Positions 1 through 9,073 of a stretch of 64,000 bases of DNA are shown one piece after another. This DNA comes from Cytophagaceae bacterium. GTDB lineage: Bacteria > Bacteroidota > Bacteroidia > Cytophagales > UBA9547. Made by a program: the position numbers and the translations under genes. The notes below the pieces were generated by a model, which saw only the letters and a program-made list of their open reading frames with translations, did no database searches and was not told the origin of the DNA. The stretch is taken from NCBI GenBank assembly GCA_027488865.1, contig JAIYAU010000030.1, forward strand, positions 122,841 through 186,840, given 5' to 3'. The first letter of the stretch is position 1. Every line of letters starts with the position of its first letter.

Positions 1-765
1 GGTACCTTAGCTATCGCAGGATTACCTGGACTTTCAGGTTTCTTTTCAAAAGATGAGATTTTAGCAAAGGCGTTTGAAACCAATATCATTTATTGGGTAT
101 TGGGTGTGATTGGAGCAATACTTACAGCATTTTATATGTTTAGAGTATATTTTTTAACCTTTCATGGTTCATTTAGAGGCACACATGACCAAGCACATCA
201 CTTACATGAATCACCTTTAACGATGACCTTGCCGTTAATAGTCTTAGCAGTGTTGTCGATTGTAGGAGGATATTTTAATTTAGCACCTATTTTTGGTGGT
301 AACGCTGGTTTGGAACATTTCCTATCGCCGGTATTTGCAGCTGGTCAGGCTAAAATACATCATACCAATCACCTAAGTCATAGTACTGAATACTTAATTA
401 TGGCTGTATCAGTAGTTGCAGTGATTTTGTCTATAGGATTGGCTTATTTTACATATATTTCAAAGAAGAGTGTTCCTGTGGAAGATGGTGATGAAATCAA
501 TGGATTACACAAGTTAGTTTATAATAAATATTATGTGGATGAATTGTACGATAAGGTTTTTGTACAACCAATTATGTATTTATCCACCAGTATATATAAG
601 TTTGTTGACATAGTTGTTATTGATGGACTGGTAAATTCTATTGGTAAGGGAATATATGCATTAAGTGGAATATTAAGGCAATTGCAAAGCGGTAGTATAG
701 GTATCTATGTACTAATGATGGTATTAGGATTAATTTCAATATTGGCTTTTAATTTAATACCCTAA
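1..765 (+). CDS. nuoL: NADH-quinone oxidoreductase subunit L, C-terminal part
   Basis: This is the last 254 residues of the NuoL antiporter-like subunit of complex I; the reading frame is open from the first base, so the gene begins outside the window. NuoL is a membrane subunit that takes part in proton pumping coupled to NADH oxidation. The visible part starts inside the conserved segment AGLPGLSGFFSKDEI, followed by hydrophobic helices, a His-rich loop and a C-terminal amphipathic stretch (YYVDELYDKVFVQP) before a final membrane helix, as expected for the long lateral helix region of NuoL. nuoM follows after 38 bp and nuoN after that, the usual order of a nuo operon. An internal ATG at 100 is not the start. 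Identification is firm. Confidence 0.95.
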   Translation, partial: GTLAIAGLPGLSGFFSKDEILAKAFETNIIYWVLGVIGAILTAFYMFRVYFLTFHGSFRGTHDQAHHLHESPLTMTLPLIVLAVLSIVGGYFNLAPIFGGNAGLEHFLSPVFAAGQAKIHHTNHLSHSTEYLIMAVSVVAVILSIGLAYFTYISKKSVPVEDGDEINGLHKLVYNKYYVDELYDKVFVQPIMYLSTSIYKFVDIVVIDGLVNSIGKGIYALSGILRQLQSGSIGIYVLMMVLGLISILAFNLIP

Positions 766-803
766 ATTTTGAATTGACATAAAGGTCGAGAAGCTTTATT
801 ATA

Positions 804-2255
804 ATGATTACAGCACTATTATTATTTCCTCTCTTAGCATCTATTTTTCTTTTGTTTTTTAAAGGAGAAATTGTTAAAAAAGTTGCACTTGCAGCAGCAA
901 TTATTGAATTGGCCTTGTCTGTTTGGGTATGGTCGGTATTTTGTAGTACCTGTACAACCTCGAAGGAGGCTTTTTCTGTCGATATCCCTTGGATAAGTTC
1001 TTTAGGAGTGCATTTTGCCCTTAAAGTAGATGGTATTAGTTTGATTTTGATTCTGTTAACTAATTTTCTTATTCCTTTAATTATTCTTTCTACTTATAAG
1101 CATACTTATAATAAACCGTTTACCTTTTACGGTCTAGTATTTGCAATGCAGACAGGTCTTTTAGGAGTGTTTATGTCCTATGATGCCTTTTTATTTTATA
1201 TTTTCTGGGAAGTTGCATTAATTCCAGTATATTTTATTAGTGCACTTTATGGAGGTAAAAGGCGTATTGAAGTTACTTTAAAGTTTTTTATTTATACTAT
1301 ATTGGGTAGTTTGTTTATGTTAATTGGTATTATTTATTTATATCTACAAACACCTAATGCACATTCTTTTTCTTGGTCTGCATTTCAACTTTTAGAATTA
1401 TCTCCTGATATTCAGGGTTTAGTTTTCTTATCATTTTTTATTGCGTTTGCTATCAAAATGCCAATTTTCCCTTTTCATACATGGCAGCCGGATACTTATA
1501 CAGAAAGTAATGCTGCGGGCACAATGTTACTTTCGGGAATTATGTTAAAAATGGGAATCTTTGGCGTTATACGATGGATAATTCCTATTTTGCCTTTGGG
1601 CTTTATGAAATGGGATGATATAGTCATCGTATTGGCTGTGATAGGAATTGTTTACGCTTCTATAATTGCAATTCAACAAAAGGATGCTAAAAGACTTGTT
1701 GCATATTCATCTATAGCACACGTTGGGTTAATTGCTGCTGGATTGTTTGTTGCTAATGAGATTTCACTTCAAGGGGTAGTAATTCAAATGCTTAACCATG
1801 GAGTAAATGTGGTTGGAATGTTTGTTGTGTTAGATATCATTGAATCTAGGACCAAAACCAGAGAAATTTCTTCTTTGGGTGGTATAGCTAGTAGAGCTCC
1901 AAAACTTGCAATTTTATTCTTGATTATTTTATTAGGAAATGTAGCACTTCCTCTAACTAATGGCTTTGTGGGCGAGTTTTTGTTATTAAATGGTTTGTTT
2001 GGGTATAATAGTTACTTGGCAGCATTTGCAGGGTTAACCATAATTTTAGGTGCAGTATATATGTTACGTACATTTCAAAAAGTTATGTTGGGTCAATTGA
2101 CCTCCACAACAGAAGATTTTACCGATCTTACTCCTAATGAAATGGCAGTTTTGATTCCTATTGTGGCAGTTATACTGGTTATAGGTGTATATCCTAACAT
2201 TTTTACTAGTTTATCAGCTGCTGACGTAAAATCATTGGTTGGGGCACTTAAGTAG
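804..2255 (+). CDS. nuoM: NADH-quinone oxidoreductase subunit M
   Basis: NuoM is the second antiporter-like membrane subunit of respiratory complex I. The 483-residue protein is almost entirely hydrophobic with about 13-14 predicted helices, close to the family length of about 480-510. The conserved Glu of the proton channel is seen at position 136 in FWEVALIP, and the lysine-containing helix segment FAIKMPIFPFHTWQPD is intact, as is the AHVG segment near residue 305. It sits between nuoL and nuoN with short gaps (38 and 62 bp), so the three are very probably co-transcribed. No sign of truncation or frameshift. Confidence 0.96.
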   Translation: MITALLLFPLLASIFLLFFKGEIVKKVALAAAIIELALSVWVWSVFCSTCTTSKEAFSVDIPWISSLGVHFALKVDGISLILILLTNFLIPLIILSTYKHTYNKPFTFYGLVFAMQTGLLGVFMSYDAFLFYIFWEVALIPVYFISALYGGKRRIEVTLKFFIYTILGSLFMLIGIIYLYLQTPNAHSFSWSAFQLLELSPDIQGLVFLSFFIAFAIKMPIFPFHTWQPDTYTESNAAGTMLLSGIMLKMGIFGVIRWIIPILPLGFMKWDDIVIVLAVIGIVYASIIAIQQKDAKRLVAYSSIAHVGLIAAGLFVANEISLQGVVIQMLNHGVNVVGMFVVLDIIESRTKTREISSLGGIASRAPKLAILFLIILLGNVALPLTNGFVGEFLLLNGLFGYNSYLAAFAGLTIILGAVYMLRTFQKVMLGQLTSTTEDFTDLTPNEMAVLIPIVAVILVIGVYPNIFTSLSAADVKSLVGALK

Positions 2256-2317
2256 CTGATATATAAATTAACAAAATAAATTATTGTAGTAAATTCTACT
2301 AAATATAAGTAACTGAT

Positions 2318-3718
2318 ATGGTAGCATTAATTTCTTTATCAATCCTTGGCGTTTTTTCAATGATAGCAGGGTTGTTTAATGTCAATACTAAAGCCGTTCT
2401 TACAATTTCAATTGTTACTATTTTGGGTGTTCTAGGCTTTACTGCTGGATTTCATTGGAACAATGATTACAGTCGTTTCTATGACATGCTTAATTTTGAC
2501 AATTATGCTGTGGCCTTTACTTGTGCAATTTTAGGTTCTACAGCAATACTACTTTTGTTTTCTGAGCATTTTTTTTCTAATATAAAACAATATATTACCG
2601 AATATTATTCATTAATCATTTTTTCTGTGGTGGGTATGATAGCAATGGTCGCTTTTGACAACCTTGCTATGTTGTTTTTAGGTATAGAAATTATGTCGGT
2701 GCCTTTGTACATACTAGTAGGTAGTCAAAAGAAGAATTTATTGTCAAATGAATCTTCCTTGAAGTATTTTTTAATGGGCGCTTTTACCACTGGAATTTTG
2801 TTAATGGGAATCACATTAATATATGGAGAAACCGGTTCTTTTGATTTATCAACCATTCAATCATATTTTCAAGAGAATGCTACAGATTCAAGCCCAATAT
2901 TGCTTGTAGGTTTATTTTTCTTATTGGCGGCCATGGCCTTTAAAGTTTCAGCTGCCCCATTCCATTTTTGGACGCCAGATGTGTACCAAGGATCTCCTAC
3001 TTTTATTACTGCTTTTATGTCAACTGTGGTTAAAATAGCTGGTTTTGGTGCTTTCTTTAGATTATTTTATATATGTTTTGCACCAATAAGTGAAGTATGG
3101 ACTACTGCTATATGGGTTATGGCAGCTCTTACTATAACTATTGGAAGTATTACGGCCGTTTTTCAAAATGACATCAAAAGATTATTGGCATATTCAAGTA
3201 TTTCTCATGCTGGATATATGTTAATTTCCTTATTAATGGTAAAGAATGTAGAAAGTGAAGCATTTGGTGCAATATTTTACTATGTTATATCATATTCTAT
3301 ATCCTCAATTGCACTGTTTTCTGTAATTATGGCGGTTCAAAAGGTTAAAGATTCTAGTTCGATAGATGCTTTTAAAGGTTTGGCTAAGGCTAATCCTTTG
3401 TTGGGAATTATTGCAGCTGTTAGTATTGCTTCTTTGGCTGGCTTACCCCCAACTGCTGGCTTTTTGGCTAAATTTTACATATTAAAGTCAACAGTTGAAT
3501 CTGGTTACGTTTGGTTAGCGCTAATTGCGGTTACAAATGCTATAATTGGTATTTTTTATTACTTCAAAGTACTTATAGCTATTTACTTTAAAGAAGCTGA
3601 AGACCAGTCACTGTCTTTAATAGCGTCCAGCTTGGCTTATAAGATCGTGGCTGTTTTATTAGTCATAGGTATCTTGGTGCTTGGTATTTTCCCTGATTTG
3701 GTTTACTCCATATTCTAA
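2318..3718 (+). CDS. nuoN: NADH-quinone oxidoreductase subunit N
   Basis: NuoN is the third antiporter-like membrane subunit of complex I. The 466-residue protein is fully hydrophobic and carries the family signatures LGIEIMSVPLYILVG (conserved Glu), AAPFHFWTPDVYQGSP and AYSSISHAGYM. It ends the nuo gene series: the next gene, a small lipoprotein, has its own promoter more than 300 bp downstream. No obvious rho-independent hairpin directly follows the stop, so the transcription end is uncertain. Length and motifs match normal NuoN. Confidence 0.96.
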   Translation: MVALISLSILGVFSMIAGLFNVNTKAVLTISIVTILGVLGFTAGFHWNNDYSRFYDMLNFDNYAVAFTCAILGSTAILLLFSEHFFSNIKQYITEYYSLIIFSVVGMIAMVAFDNLAMLFLGIEIMSVPLYILVGSQKKNLLSNESSLKYFLMGAFTTGILLMGITLIYGETGSFDLSTIQSYFQENATDSSPILLVGLFFLLAAMAFKVSAAPFHFWTPDVYQGSPTFITAFMSTVVKIAGFGAFFRLFYICFAPISEVWTTAIWVMAALTITIGSITAVFQNDIKRLLAYSSISHAGYMLISLLMVKNVESEAFGAIFYYVISYSISSIALFSVIMAVQKVKDSSSIDAFKGLAKANPLLGIIAAVSIASLAGLPPTAGFLAKFYILKSTVESGYVWLALIAVTNAIIGIFYYFKVLIAIYFKEAEDQSLSLIASSLAYKIVAVLLVIGILVLGIFPDLVYSIF

Positions 3719-3960
3719 ATAGCCTTTTCCTTTTCTATTTCTTTCATTACTTCATAAAGAGATTACTTTGCAATGTTAATATTATGTTAACATTGTAAAA
3801 ATCTTTATAGGCAAATTTGTTTGATATATAACAGTTGAAATATTAGTATATTGTTTGATTATCAAATCATTATGAATTATTTATTTGTTTTTTGAACATA
3901 CTTCGAACTATTTCGTATAATTCCAATGTTAAGCTAATGTTAACAAATTGTTAATTAATC

Positions 3961-3991
3961 TTTGTAGTTTAGTAACAATTGCTTAACTTTG
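3961..3991 (+). promoter_or_regulatory. Bacteroidota-type promoter in the gap after nuoN
   Basis: TTTG at 3961-3964, a 19-bp spacer and TAACTTTG at 3984-3991 fit the Bacteroidota -33/-7 consensus (TTTG, N19-21, TAnnTTTG). The predicted transcript would start near 3998, about 35 bp before the lipoprotein ATG. The rest of the 313-bp gap has no gene. It is very AT-rich and holds repeated GTTAA words, including a perfect 9-bp inverted repeat, CAATGTTAA (3771-3779) with TTAACATTG (3786-3794), and CTAATGTTAACAA at 3934-3946. Confidence 0.6.
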
Positions 3992-4031
3992 TAGTATAAA
4001 TAGTTCTTTCAACTTAAAACAATTAAATAAA

Positions 4032-4268
4032 ATGAAAAAGAAAATGGTAGCTGTGTATCTTGCTGGCGTAATTGCTGCTGGTTTGGTTTTGTCTTCATGT
4101 GCAAAAACAGTAGTCTTAAGTAATGGTGAGCAAACTAAAAGGATTAAAGTGGTAGGTGAAGTGACACAAACACGTGATTCTTTAAACAACATGTTTACAT
4201 CATTTGTAAGTGTAAAGGGTACTAAGTACAATATTAATAGCGCAAATTATATTGTAATAGTTAAATAG
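4032..4268 (+). CDS. Small putative lipoprotein (78 aa)
   Basis: I do not recognise a named family. The protein opens with a lysine-rich n-region, a hydrophobic core and a lipobox LSSC, which puts the lipidated cysteine at residue 23. The mature part of about 55 residues is polar (TVVLSNGEQTKR and later SVKGTKYNINSANY) and is probably a small beta-rich outer-membrane or periplasmic lipoprotein. It stands alone between its own promoter (3961-3991) and terminator (4290-4341), so it is a single-gene unit. No function can be assigned. The gene call itself rests on the clear signal sequence plus flanking transcription signals. Confidence 0.75.
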   Translation: MKKKMVAVYLAGVIAAGLVLSSCAKTVVLSNGEQTKRIKVVGEVTQTRDSLNNMFTSFVSVKGTKYNINSANYIVIVK

Positions 4269-4289
4269 TAAATTAAGTTAATAAGTGTT

Positions 4290-4341
4290 AAGGCCATAGG
4301 CGAAACTGTTTTGAATATTCGGTTTTGTTTATGGCTTTTTT
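4290..4341 (+). terminator. Rho-independent terminator after the small lipoprotein gene
   Basis: AGGCCAT (4291-4297) pairs with ATGGCTTT (from 4331), with additional inner pairing of CGAAAC against GTTTTG, followed by a run of T. It lies 22 bp after the lipoprotein stop and before the citrate synthase gene. Confidence 0.6.
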
Positions 4342-4468
4342 GTGTAATTTATTTTAATCCCGCAAGAATAAATTTTTATTTAGCTGTGTATTTATCTATT
4401 TTTTACTAATTTGCTATCGCATTTTTTTGTGCAGCTTTTTATTTAACAATTAAAGATTCTTTTGTTTT

Positions 4469-5749
4469 ATGTCCAATCAAGCAGAGTTAATATTAGACGG
4501 AAAGAGTTACCAATTTCCGGTAATCGTGGGTTCAGAAAACGAAAAAGCGATAGATATAGGGAAATTAAGAGATCTAACAGGATATGTAACTTATGATGTA
4601 GGTTATAAAAATACAGGAGTTACTAAAAGTGCTATAACATATCTTGATGGAGAAAATGGTATTTTAAAGTATAGAGGATATTCAATTGAAGAATTGGCCC
4701 AAAAGTCTAATTTTTTAGAGGTTGCATATTTGTTAATTTATGGTGAACTACCTACAGTTGACCAATATAGGGATTTTGATGCGGCCATCGATAAACACTC
4801 GATGATACATGAGGATGTAAAGAAAATATTGGATGGCTTTCCATCATTTGCACATCCTATGGGCGTGTTATCTTCATTAGTATGCTCTCTTACAGCATTT
4901 TATCCAGAGTCATTAGAGCCAAATCCTACACCAGAACAGATAGACCATTCCATAATAAGACTTATGGCAAAGATGCCTACTATGGTAGCTTGGGCTTATA
5001 AAAAATCAAAAGGGCGACCAGTAAATTATCCAATTAATAGCTTGGAGTATTGTGCAAATTTCCTTCACATGATGTTTGCAAACCCAACTGAAAAATATAT
5101 AGTAGATCCGGTAGTGTCTGAAGCATTAAATGTGTTGTTGATTCTTCATGCTGACCATGAGCAAAACTGTTCTACTTCTACAGTGCGAATTGTAGGTTCA
5201 TCACAAGCTAGTTTGTATGGTTCTGTATCAGCTGGTATTAACGCATTGTGGGGACCATTGCATGGTGGTGCTAATCAAGAAGTTATAGAGATGTTAGATG
5301 AAATTAAGGCTTCTGGGATTAAAACCAAAGACTATATTGAGAAAGTAAAAACCAAAGAGGTAAGATTGATGGGCTTTGGACACAGAGTTTACAAAAATTT
5401 TGATCCAAGAGCAAAAATTATTAAAAAAGCATGTGATGACATTCTTTCTAAATTGGGAGTAAATGATCCTGTTTTGGAAATCGCCAAGGAACTAGAACAA
5501 GCAGCTTTAAATGATCCTTATTTTGTAGAAAGAAAGTTATATCCTAATGTTGATTTTTATTCTGGTATTATATACCGTGCATTGGGAATTCCAACAAATA
5601 TGTTTACTGTGATGTTTGCTTTGGGTCGTTTACCAGGTTGGATTGCACAATGGAAAGAACTCCGTGAAAATAAAGAACCAATAGGAAGGCCACGTCAAAT
5701 TTATGTTGGCAATGTTTCTAAAACCTATGTAAATATTGAAAATAGATAA
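4469..5749 (+). CDS. gltA: Citrate synthase
   Basis: Catalyses condensation of acetyl-CoA and oxaloacetate to citrate, the entry step of the TCA cycle, in the cytoplasm. The 426-residue length matches the hexameric type found in Gram-negative bacteria. The catalytic triad is present at canonical positions: His265 in WGPLHGG, His305 in GFGHRVYK and Asp362 in VDFYSGI. The His-rich HADHEQN segment is at 227-233. The ATG at 4469 gives a normal N-terminus. It is a monocistronic unit: a terminator lies just after the stop, and the upstream gene is closed by its own terminator. Confidence 0.97.
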   Translation: MSNQAELILDGKSYQFPVIVGSENEKAIDIGKLRDLTGYVTYDVGYKNTGVTKSAITYLDGENGILKYRGYSIEELAQKSNFLEVAYLLIYGELPTVDQYRDFDAAIDKHSMIHEDVKKILDGFPSFAHPMGVLSSLVCSLTAFYPESLEPNPTPEQIDHSIIRLMAKMPTMVAWAYKKSKGRPVNYPINSLEYCANFLHMMFANPTEKYIVDPVVSEALNVLLILHADHEQNCSTSTVRIVGSSQASLYGSVSAGINALWGPLHGGANQEVIEMLDEIKASGIKTKDYIEKVKTKEVRLMGFGHRVYKNFDPRAKIIKKACDDILSKLGVNDPVLEIAKELEQAALNDPYFVERKLYPNVDFYSGIIYRALGIPTNMFTVMFALGRLPGWIAQWKELRENKEPIGRPRQIYVGNVSKTYVNIENR

Positions 5750-5770
5750 TTGGATCAAATTATCTAATGA

Positions 5771-5800
5771 AAAAGCCTTCTTAAAATGAAGGCTTTTTTT
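5771..5800 (+). terminator. Rho-independent terminator of gltA
   Basis: AAAGCCTTC and GAAGGCTTT form a strong stem with a 7-base loop, followed by seven T. It lies 22 bp after the gltA stop. Confidence 0.85.
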
Positions 5801-6087
5801 GTAATATATTAGACCCACTTTTTTTAAACTCCGAAACAATACCAATCTATCAATTCGGTTTGAATCATTATATAAATAGGTTGGGTTAATTTTTTATGAA
5901 GATTTGTAATTTGTAAAATTCCAAATTGCAAATTGTTTTGATGGCTTCTGTATTCAATTTTTATTTGACAAATCTAATGTTAACAATTACTTAATATTAA
6001 TAATTTTTCAATGTGTTAAATGTTTTATAATATTAAGTGTGAATTTATTTCGTTTAAATGATAATTACTGGTTAGTGCACATTCATT
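5801..6087. other. AT-rich intergenic region upstream of the muramidase cassette
   Basis: About 290 bp with no gene. It probably contains the promoter of the 6088-9073 genes, but no clean TTTG/TAnnTTTG pair is seen. The 13-mer CTAATGTTAACAA at 5974-5986 is identical to one at 3934-3946, and both lie about 100 bp before a start codon. Confidence 0.4.
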
Positions 6088-6549
6088 ATGCAAGGCAATC
6101 GAAAATCAATTTTGGTGATACTTATCATATTGTTTCTTGTAATAGGTATTATCGTTTTAGTTAGACCGGAGTGGATACAAAAAACTTGGCAATGGGTTGT
6201 TGGTTTAGCAGGAATCGTGGCTTTGGGTTTTAAAAAATTAGTAGGGTTTTTAAATGGAGGCAAAGCTTTAAATGATATATCTAGTGAAAATGAAGCGATT
6301 AAAGATAGACTTATTAAAATAGATGAGGAAGTGGTATTGGTCAAAGAAAGGCTAGAACGCGAACGAGAGCTACATAAGCGAGAGATAGAAATAATTGAAA
6401 AGCGAATTTCACTTAGAGAAACTGAAATAAAGAATCAAGAGGAATACCTCAAAAAAATCCAATCTTTAGGTTATAAAGATTATTTGGACGAATTGCCACC
6501 AGAAGAAAGGAAAAAATTGTTAAATGACAATATTATAGATTTGCCTTAA
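6088..6549 (+). CDS. Small membrane protein with long coiled coil (153 aa)
   Basis: Not recognised as a named family. Residues 8-25 form a strongly hydrophobic transmembrane helix and residues 33-50 a second moderately hydrophobic segment. From about residue 64 to 124 the protein is a charged heptad-rich coiled coil (for example VLVKERLERERELHKREI), followed by a short acidic tail. The topology (short N-terminal anchor, long cytoplasmic or periplasmic coil) is that of a scaffold or holin-accessory protein. It is the first of three closely packed genes (10 bp to the next) that end in a membrane-bound muramidase, so it probably works with that enzyme. This link is inference from gene order only. 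Confidence 0.75.
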   Translation: MQGNRKSILVILIILFLVIGIIVLVRPEWIQKTWQWVVGLAGIVALGFKKLVGFLNGGKALNDISSENEAIKDRLIKIDEEVVLVKERLERERELHKREIEIIEKRISLRETEIKNQEEYLKKIQSLGYKDYLDELPPEERKKLLNDNIIDLP

Positions 6550-6559
6550 ATTATTTTTT

Positions 6560-7033
6560 ATGAAACCATTTTTGATAATTTTATTTGTTCACTCCTTCTT
6601 GTTTTCCTTTTGTCAGGTTAGTTGCATGGATACTACCAACTATTATCGATTAACTAAAGGCAAATCTTACACCGCAAGTTGTGATACCATGTTTATAATA
6701 ACCGCAGAAAAACACAAAAAAATAGTTGCTTCATTAGATAAATATGAAAAGACTACGGCAATTTATAACAACATTATATTGCTACTAAAATCTCAAAATG
6801 AAGATTTTAACAATCTCAATCAAAAACACAAAACCTACATTGACTCCTTAGAGGTGTATAACAAATCTTATCAACAAAAAATAGAAGAATTGTCTGCGAT
6901 GGTTAAAAGTTCTACCCAACTTACTTCACAAGCCATAGATAAGGCCAAAGCCTATCGTAGATGGAATATAGCTATTGGTAGTGTGGCCGTGTTGTTTTCT
7001 GGTGTGTCCTTAGGCCTGCTAATGCTTAATTAA
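6560..7033 (+). CDS. Secreted coiled-coil protein with C-terminal membrane anchor (157 aa)
   Basis: No family recognised. An N-terminal signal sequence (residues 1-20, ending in FCQVSC) is followed by a polar domain, a coiled-coil stretch at about 70-130, and a C-terminal hydrophobic helix (about 137-155, IAIGSVAVLFSGVSLGLLML). The protein would therefore be exported and tethered by its C-terminus, with the coil in the periplasm. Together with the upstream coiled-coil membrane protein and the downstream muramidase it gives a layout that recalls phage lysis modules (holin, spanin, endolysin). No spanin sequence similarity can be claimed. An extra cysteine pair (Cys22, Cys41) lies in the exported part. 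Confidence 0.72.
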   Translation: MKPFLIILFVHSFLFSFCQVSCMDTTNYYRLTKGKSYTASCDTMFIITAEKHKKIVASLDKYEKTTAIYNNIILLLKSQNEDFNNLNQKHKTYIDSLEVYNKSYQQKIEELSAMVKSSTQLTSQAIDKAKAYRRWNIAIGSVAVLFSGVSLGLLMLN

Positions 7034-7051
7034 ACTTAATTATTGAATAGT

Positions 7052-9073
7052 ATGAATTTTTTAGGGTTTAAAGTTGGACTTAATCAAGTTTTAGTGGCTG
7101 TTTTGGCCATACTAATATTTGTGTTGTTGTTGTTAATAATTGATTTTTATCATCATCCCATTTTTGTAAGTGTGGTTGGGAGTAATGTTTTCGGACTTAA
7201 AAGCTCGTTAGGTCTTGTATTTTTTTTAGGCCTTATTTGTTTGTTATTGGTTTCACTTGTTATTTACAACAAAACTTTAATTAAAGAAAATCATAGAAAA
7301 ATTTTAAATACTAGCCTTATTTTAGTGTTGGTATTAATTGAGGTTTTTATTGTTCATCTTATTTACACCATTACACCAAAAGATTTTAGCTTTTATGATG
7401 ATGTTAAAGGAATTATAAGGACTTCAGCTTTTCAATTTATCCCTATTGTTTTAATCCTGGGGTGGACAGGGTTATTGATAGGCTATTACGCATGGTCTAT
7501 TTATTTTTACAGTATTAATTTTGGATTTACAAACGATGAGTGGCAACGTATGCGACTACGTGTAAGTGATGCCCAAATGAGAAAATCACTAGGAGAGGTT
7601 GTAGCAGAAGCTGATTTGCAATTACCAAATTCTAATCCATATAAAGAAGAGACCTTTGGATTACCGCCAGGTACAGTTCGCGGAACGATAGCCCTAAGTT
7701 TGGTGGTAGGTGGTTTTGCTTTGCTCATTTTTAGTATGAATCCGCTAAATAAGGATGATTCTGAGCAATATGTGAAACTATTTGAATTTTTTACTCAGGC
7801 CTACATCATGATGATTGCATTCTATTTTGGAAGTAGCTCACTTAAATATTTTTCTGATAAATTGAATGTTTCACAAGCCGCTAGTAATTCTAAGGAGGAA
7901 AGGACTTCTGAAGACAAAGCTGGTAATAAAATTGTTCCAATTGAAATAGAGGAATTGAATGATAAGGATGTTGAAGAGGAGGTAGATATTGCAATTCAAA
8001 AGCGCACCGATTATCAAGAAGAGGATGAGGATTTGCCGGTTGCTATGGTAAATCCACTCAGTAAAGGGTTGTCTGCAAATGACATCCAATTAGCCGCTGA
8101 AAAATTAGAAGTTGAGGTTGCAGCAATTAAAGCTGTGATTGCCATAGAGTCTCTTGGCAAGGGCTTTTATCAAGATGGAAGGCCTGTGATTTTGTTTGAA
8201 GGGCATATCTTTTATTCTTTATTAAAACAAAAGGGTAAAGATGTTATTGCATTAGCTAAAAGATTTCCCACAATTATATATCCTAATTGGGTAAGGACAT
8301 TTTATAAAAAGGGTGCAGAAGAATATACAAGATTGGATTTAGCTCAAACGATTGATCAAGAACTGGCATTAAAATCGGCTTCTTATGGATTATTTCAGAT
8401 CATGGGTTTTAACCATCATGTATGTGGATATGATACAGTTCAGTCTTTTGTGGCTGATATGAAACAATCAGAAGGGAAACAGCTTGCAGCTTTTATGAAT
8501 TTTATTAAAAACAGGAAGACTCAAGGAAATGACACTTTAGCCTCCTTGTTACAACAAAAAAACTGGGCACGCTTTGCCTTTTTCTATAATGGACCTGGCT
8601 ACAAAAAGAACAATTATGACGTAAAATTAGAAGAGGCGTATGTTAAGTACGACCGTGAAGCCAATCCAGCGCTGAGTATTTTGGTTGAAAGGAAAGAGTA
8701 TTTAGAAAAAGAAACTTTAGGAGAACTTAGCGTAATAAGAAGCGAGAAACCAATTTTTACATGCAAAACACTAGAATTACCTGATCTTAATAATCAAAAA
8801 AGGATTAGCTGTATCCCAAAAGGGGAATATTGGGTTTCTAAAAGGACAACAGATTCGCTTAAAGATCATTTTTATATAGAAAATGTTCCAAATAGGTCAT
8901 GGATTTTAATACATGCTGGCAATAAATACACTGAGATTTTAGGTTGCATTTTGGTAGGTGATCAATTTGCTGATATTGATAAAGATGGTGTACGTGATGT
9001 AATTAATAGCCGAAAAACATTGGCCAAGCTTAATGAAATCTTACCCAAACGGTTTAAGCTCAGTATTAAATAA
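7052..9073 (+). CDS. Multi-pass membrane protein with N-acetylmuramidase and DUF5675 domains
   Basis: This 673-residue protein has about six predicted transmembrane helices in the first 270 residues, including the segments LPPGTVRGTIALSLVVGGF and AYIMMIAFYFGSS. An acidic linker (about 275-330) follows, then an N-acetylmuramidase domain of the phage-lysin type formerly called DUF3380 (about 340-535; signatures FEGHIFYSLL, SYGLFQIMGFNHHVCGY, FFYNGPGYKKNNYD), then a C-terminal DUF5675 domain (about 545-670; CIPKGEYWVSKRT, NRSWILIHAGNKY, GCILVGDQF). The likely catalytic glutamate is Glu366 in AIES. It is expected to cleave the glycan backbone of peptidoglycan. ATG 7052 is preferred over an in-frame TTG at 7043. 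It is the last gene of a three-gene set, and its stop directly abuts the convergent queG stop. A lysin domain fused to a polytopic anchor is unusual: ordinary endolysins are soluble. Confidence 0.85.
   Translation: MNFLGFKVGLNQVLVAVLAILIFVLLLLIIDFYHHPIFVSVVGSNVFGLKSSLGLVFFLGLICLLLVSLVIYNKTLIKENHRKILNTSLILVLVLIEVFIVHLIYTITPKDFSFYDDVKGIIRTSAFQFIPIVLILGWTGLLIGYYAWSIYFYSINFGFTNDEWQRMRLRVSDAQMRKSLGEVVAEADLQLPNSNPYKEETFGLPPGTVRGTIALSLVVGGFALLIFSMNPLNKDDSEQYVKLFEFFTQAYIMMIAFYFGSSSLKYFSDKLNVSQAASNSKEERTSEDKAGNKIVPIEIEELNDKDVEEEVDIAIQKRTDYQEEDEDLPVAMVNPLSKGLSANDIQLAAEKLEVEVAAIKAVIAIESLGKGFYQDGRPVILFEGHIFYSLLKQKGKDVIALAKRFPTIIYPNWVRTFYKKGAEEYTRLDLAQTIDQELALKSASYGLFQIMGFNHHVCGYDTVQSFVADMKQSEGKQLAAFMNFIKNRKTQGNDTLASLLQQKNWARFAFFYNGPGYKKNNYDVKLEEAYVKYDREANPALSILVERKEYLEKETLGELSVIRSEKPIFTCKTLELPDLNNQKRISCIPKGEYWVSKRTTDSLKDHFYIENVPNRSWILIHAGNKYTEILGCILVGDQFADIDKDGVRDVINSRKTLAKLNEILPKRFKLSIK

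Noticed and set aside
6088..9073. Prophage
   Set aside because: Only lysis-like genes are present. No terminase, capsid, tail, integrase or attachment-site features are visible, and the flanks are housekeeping genes.
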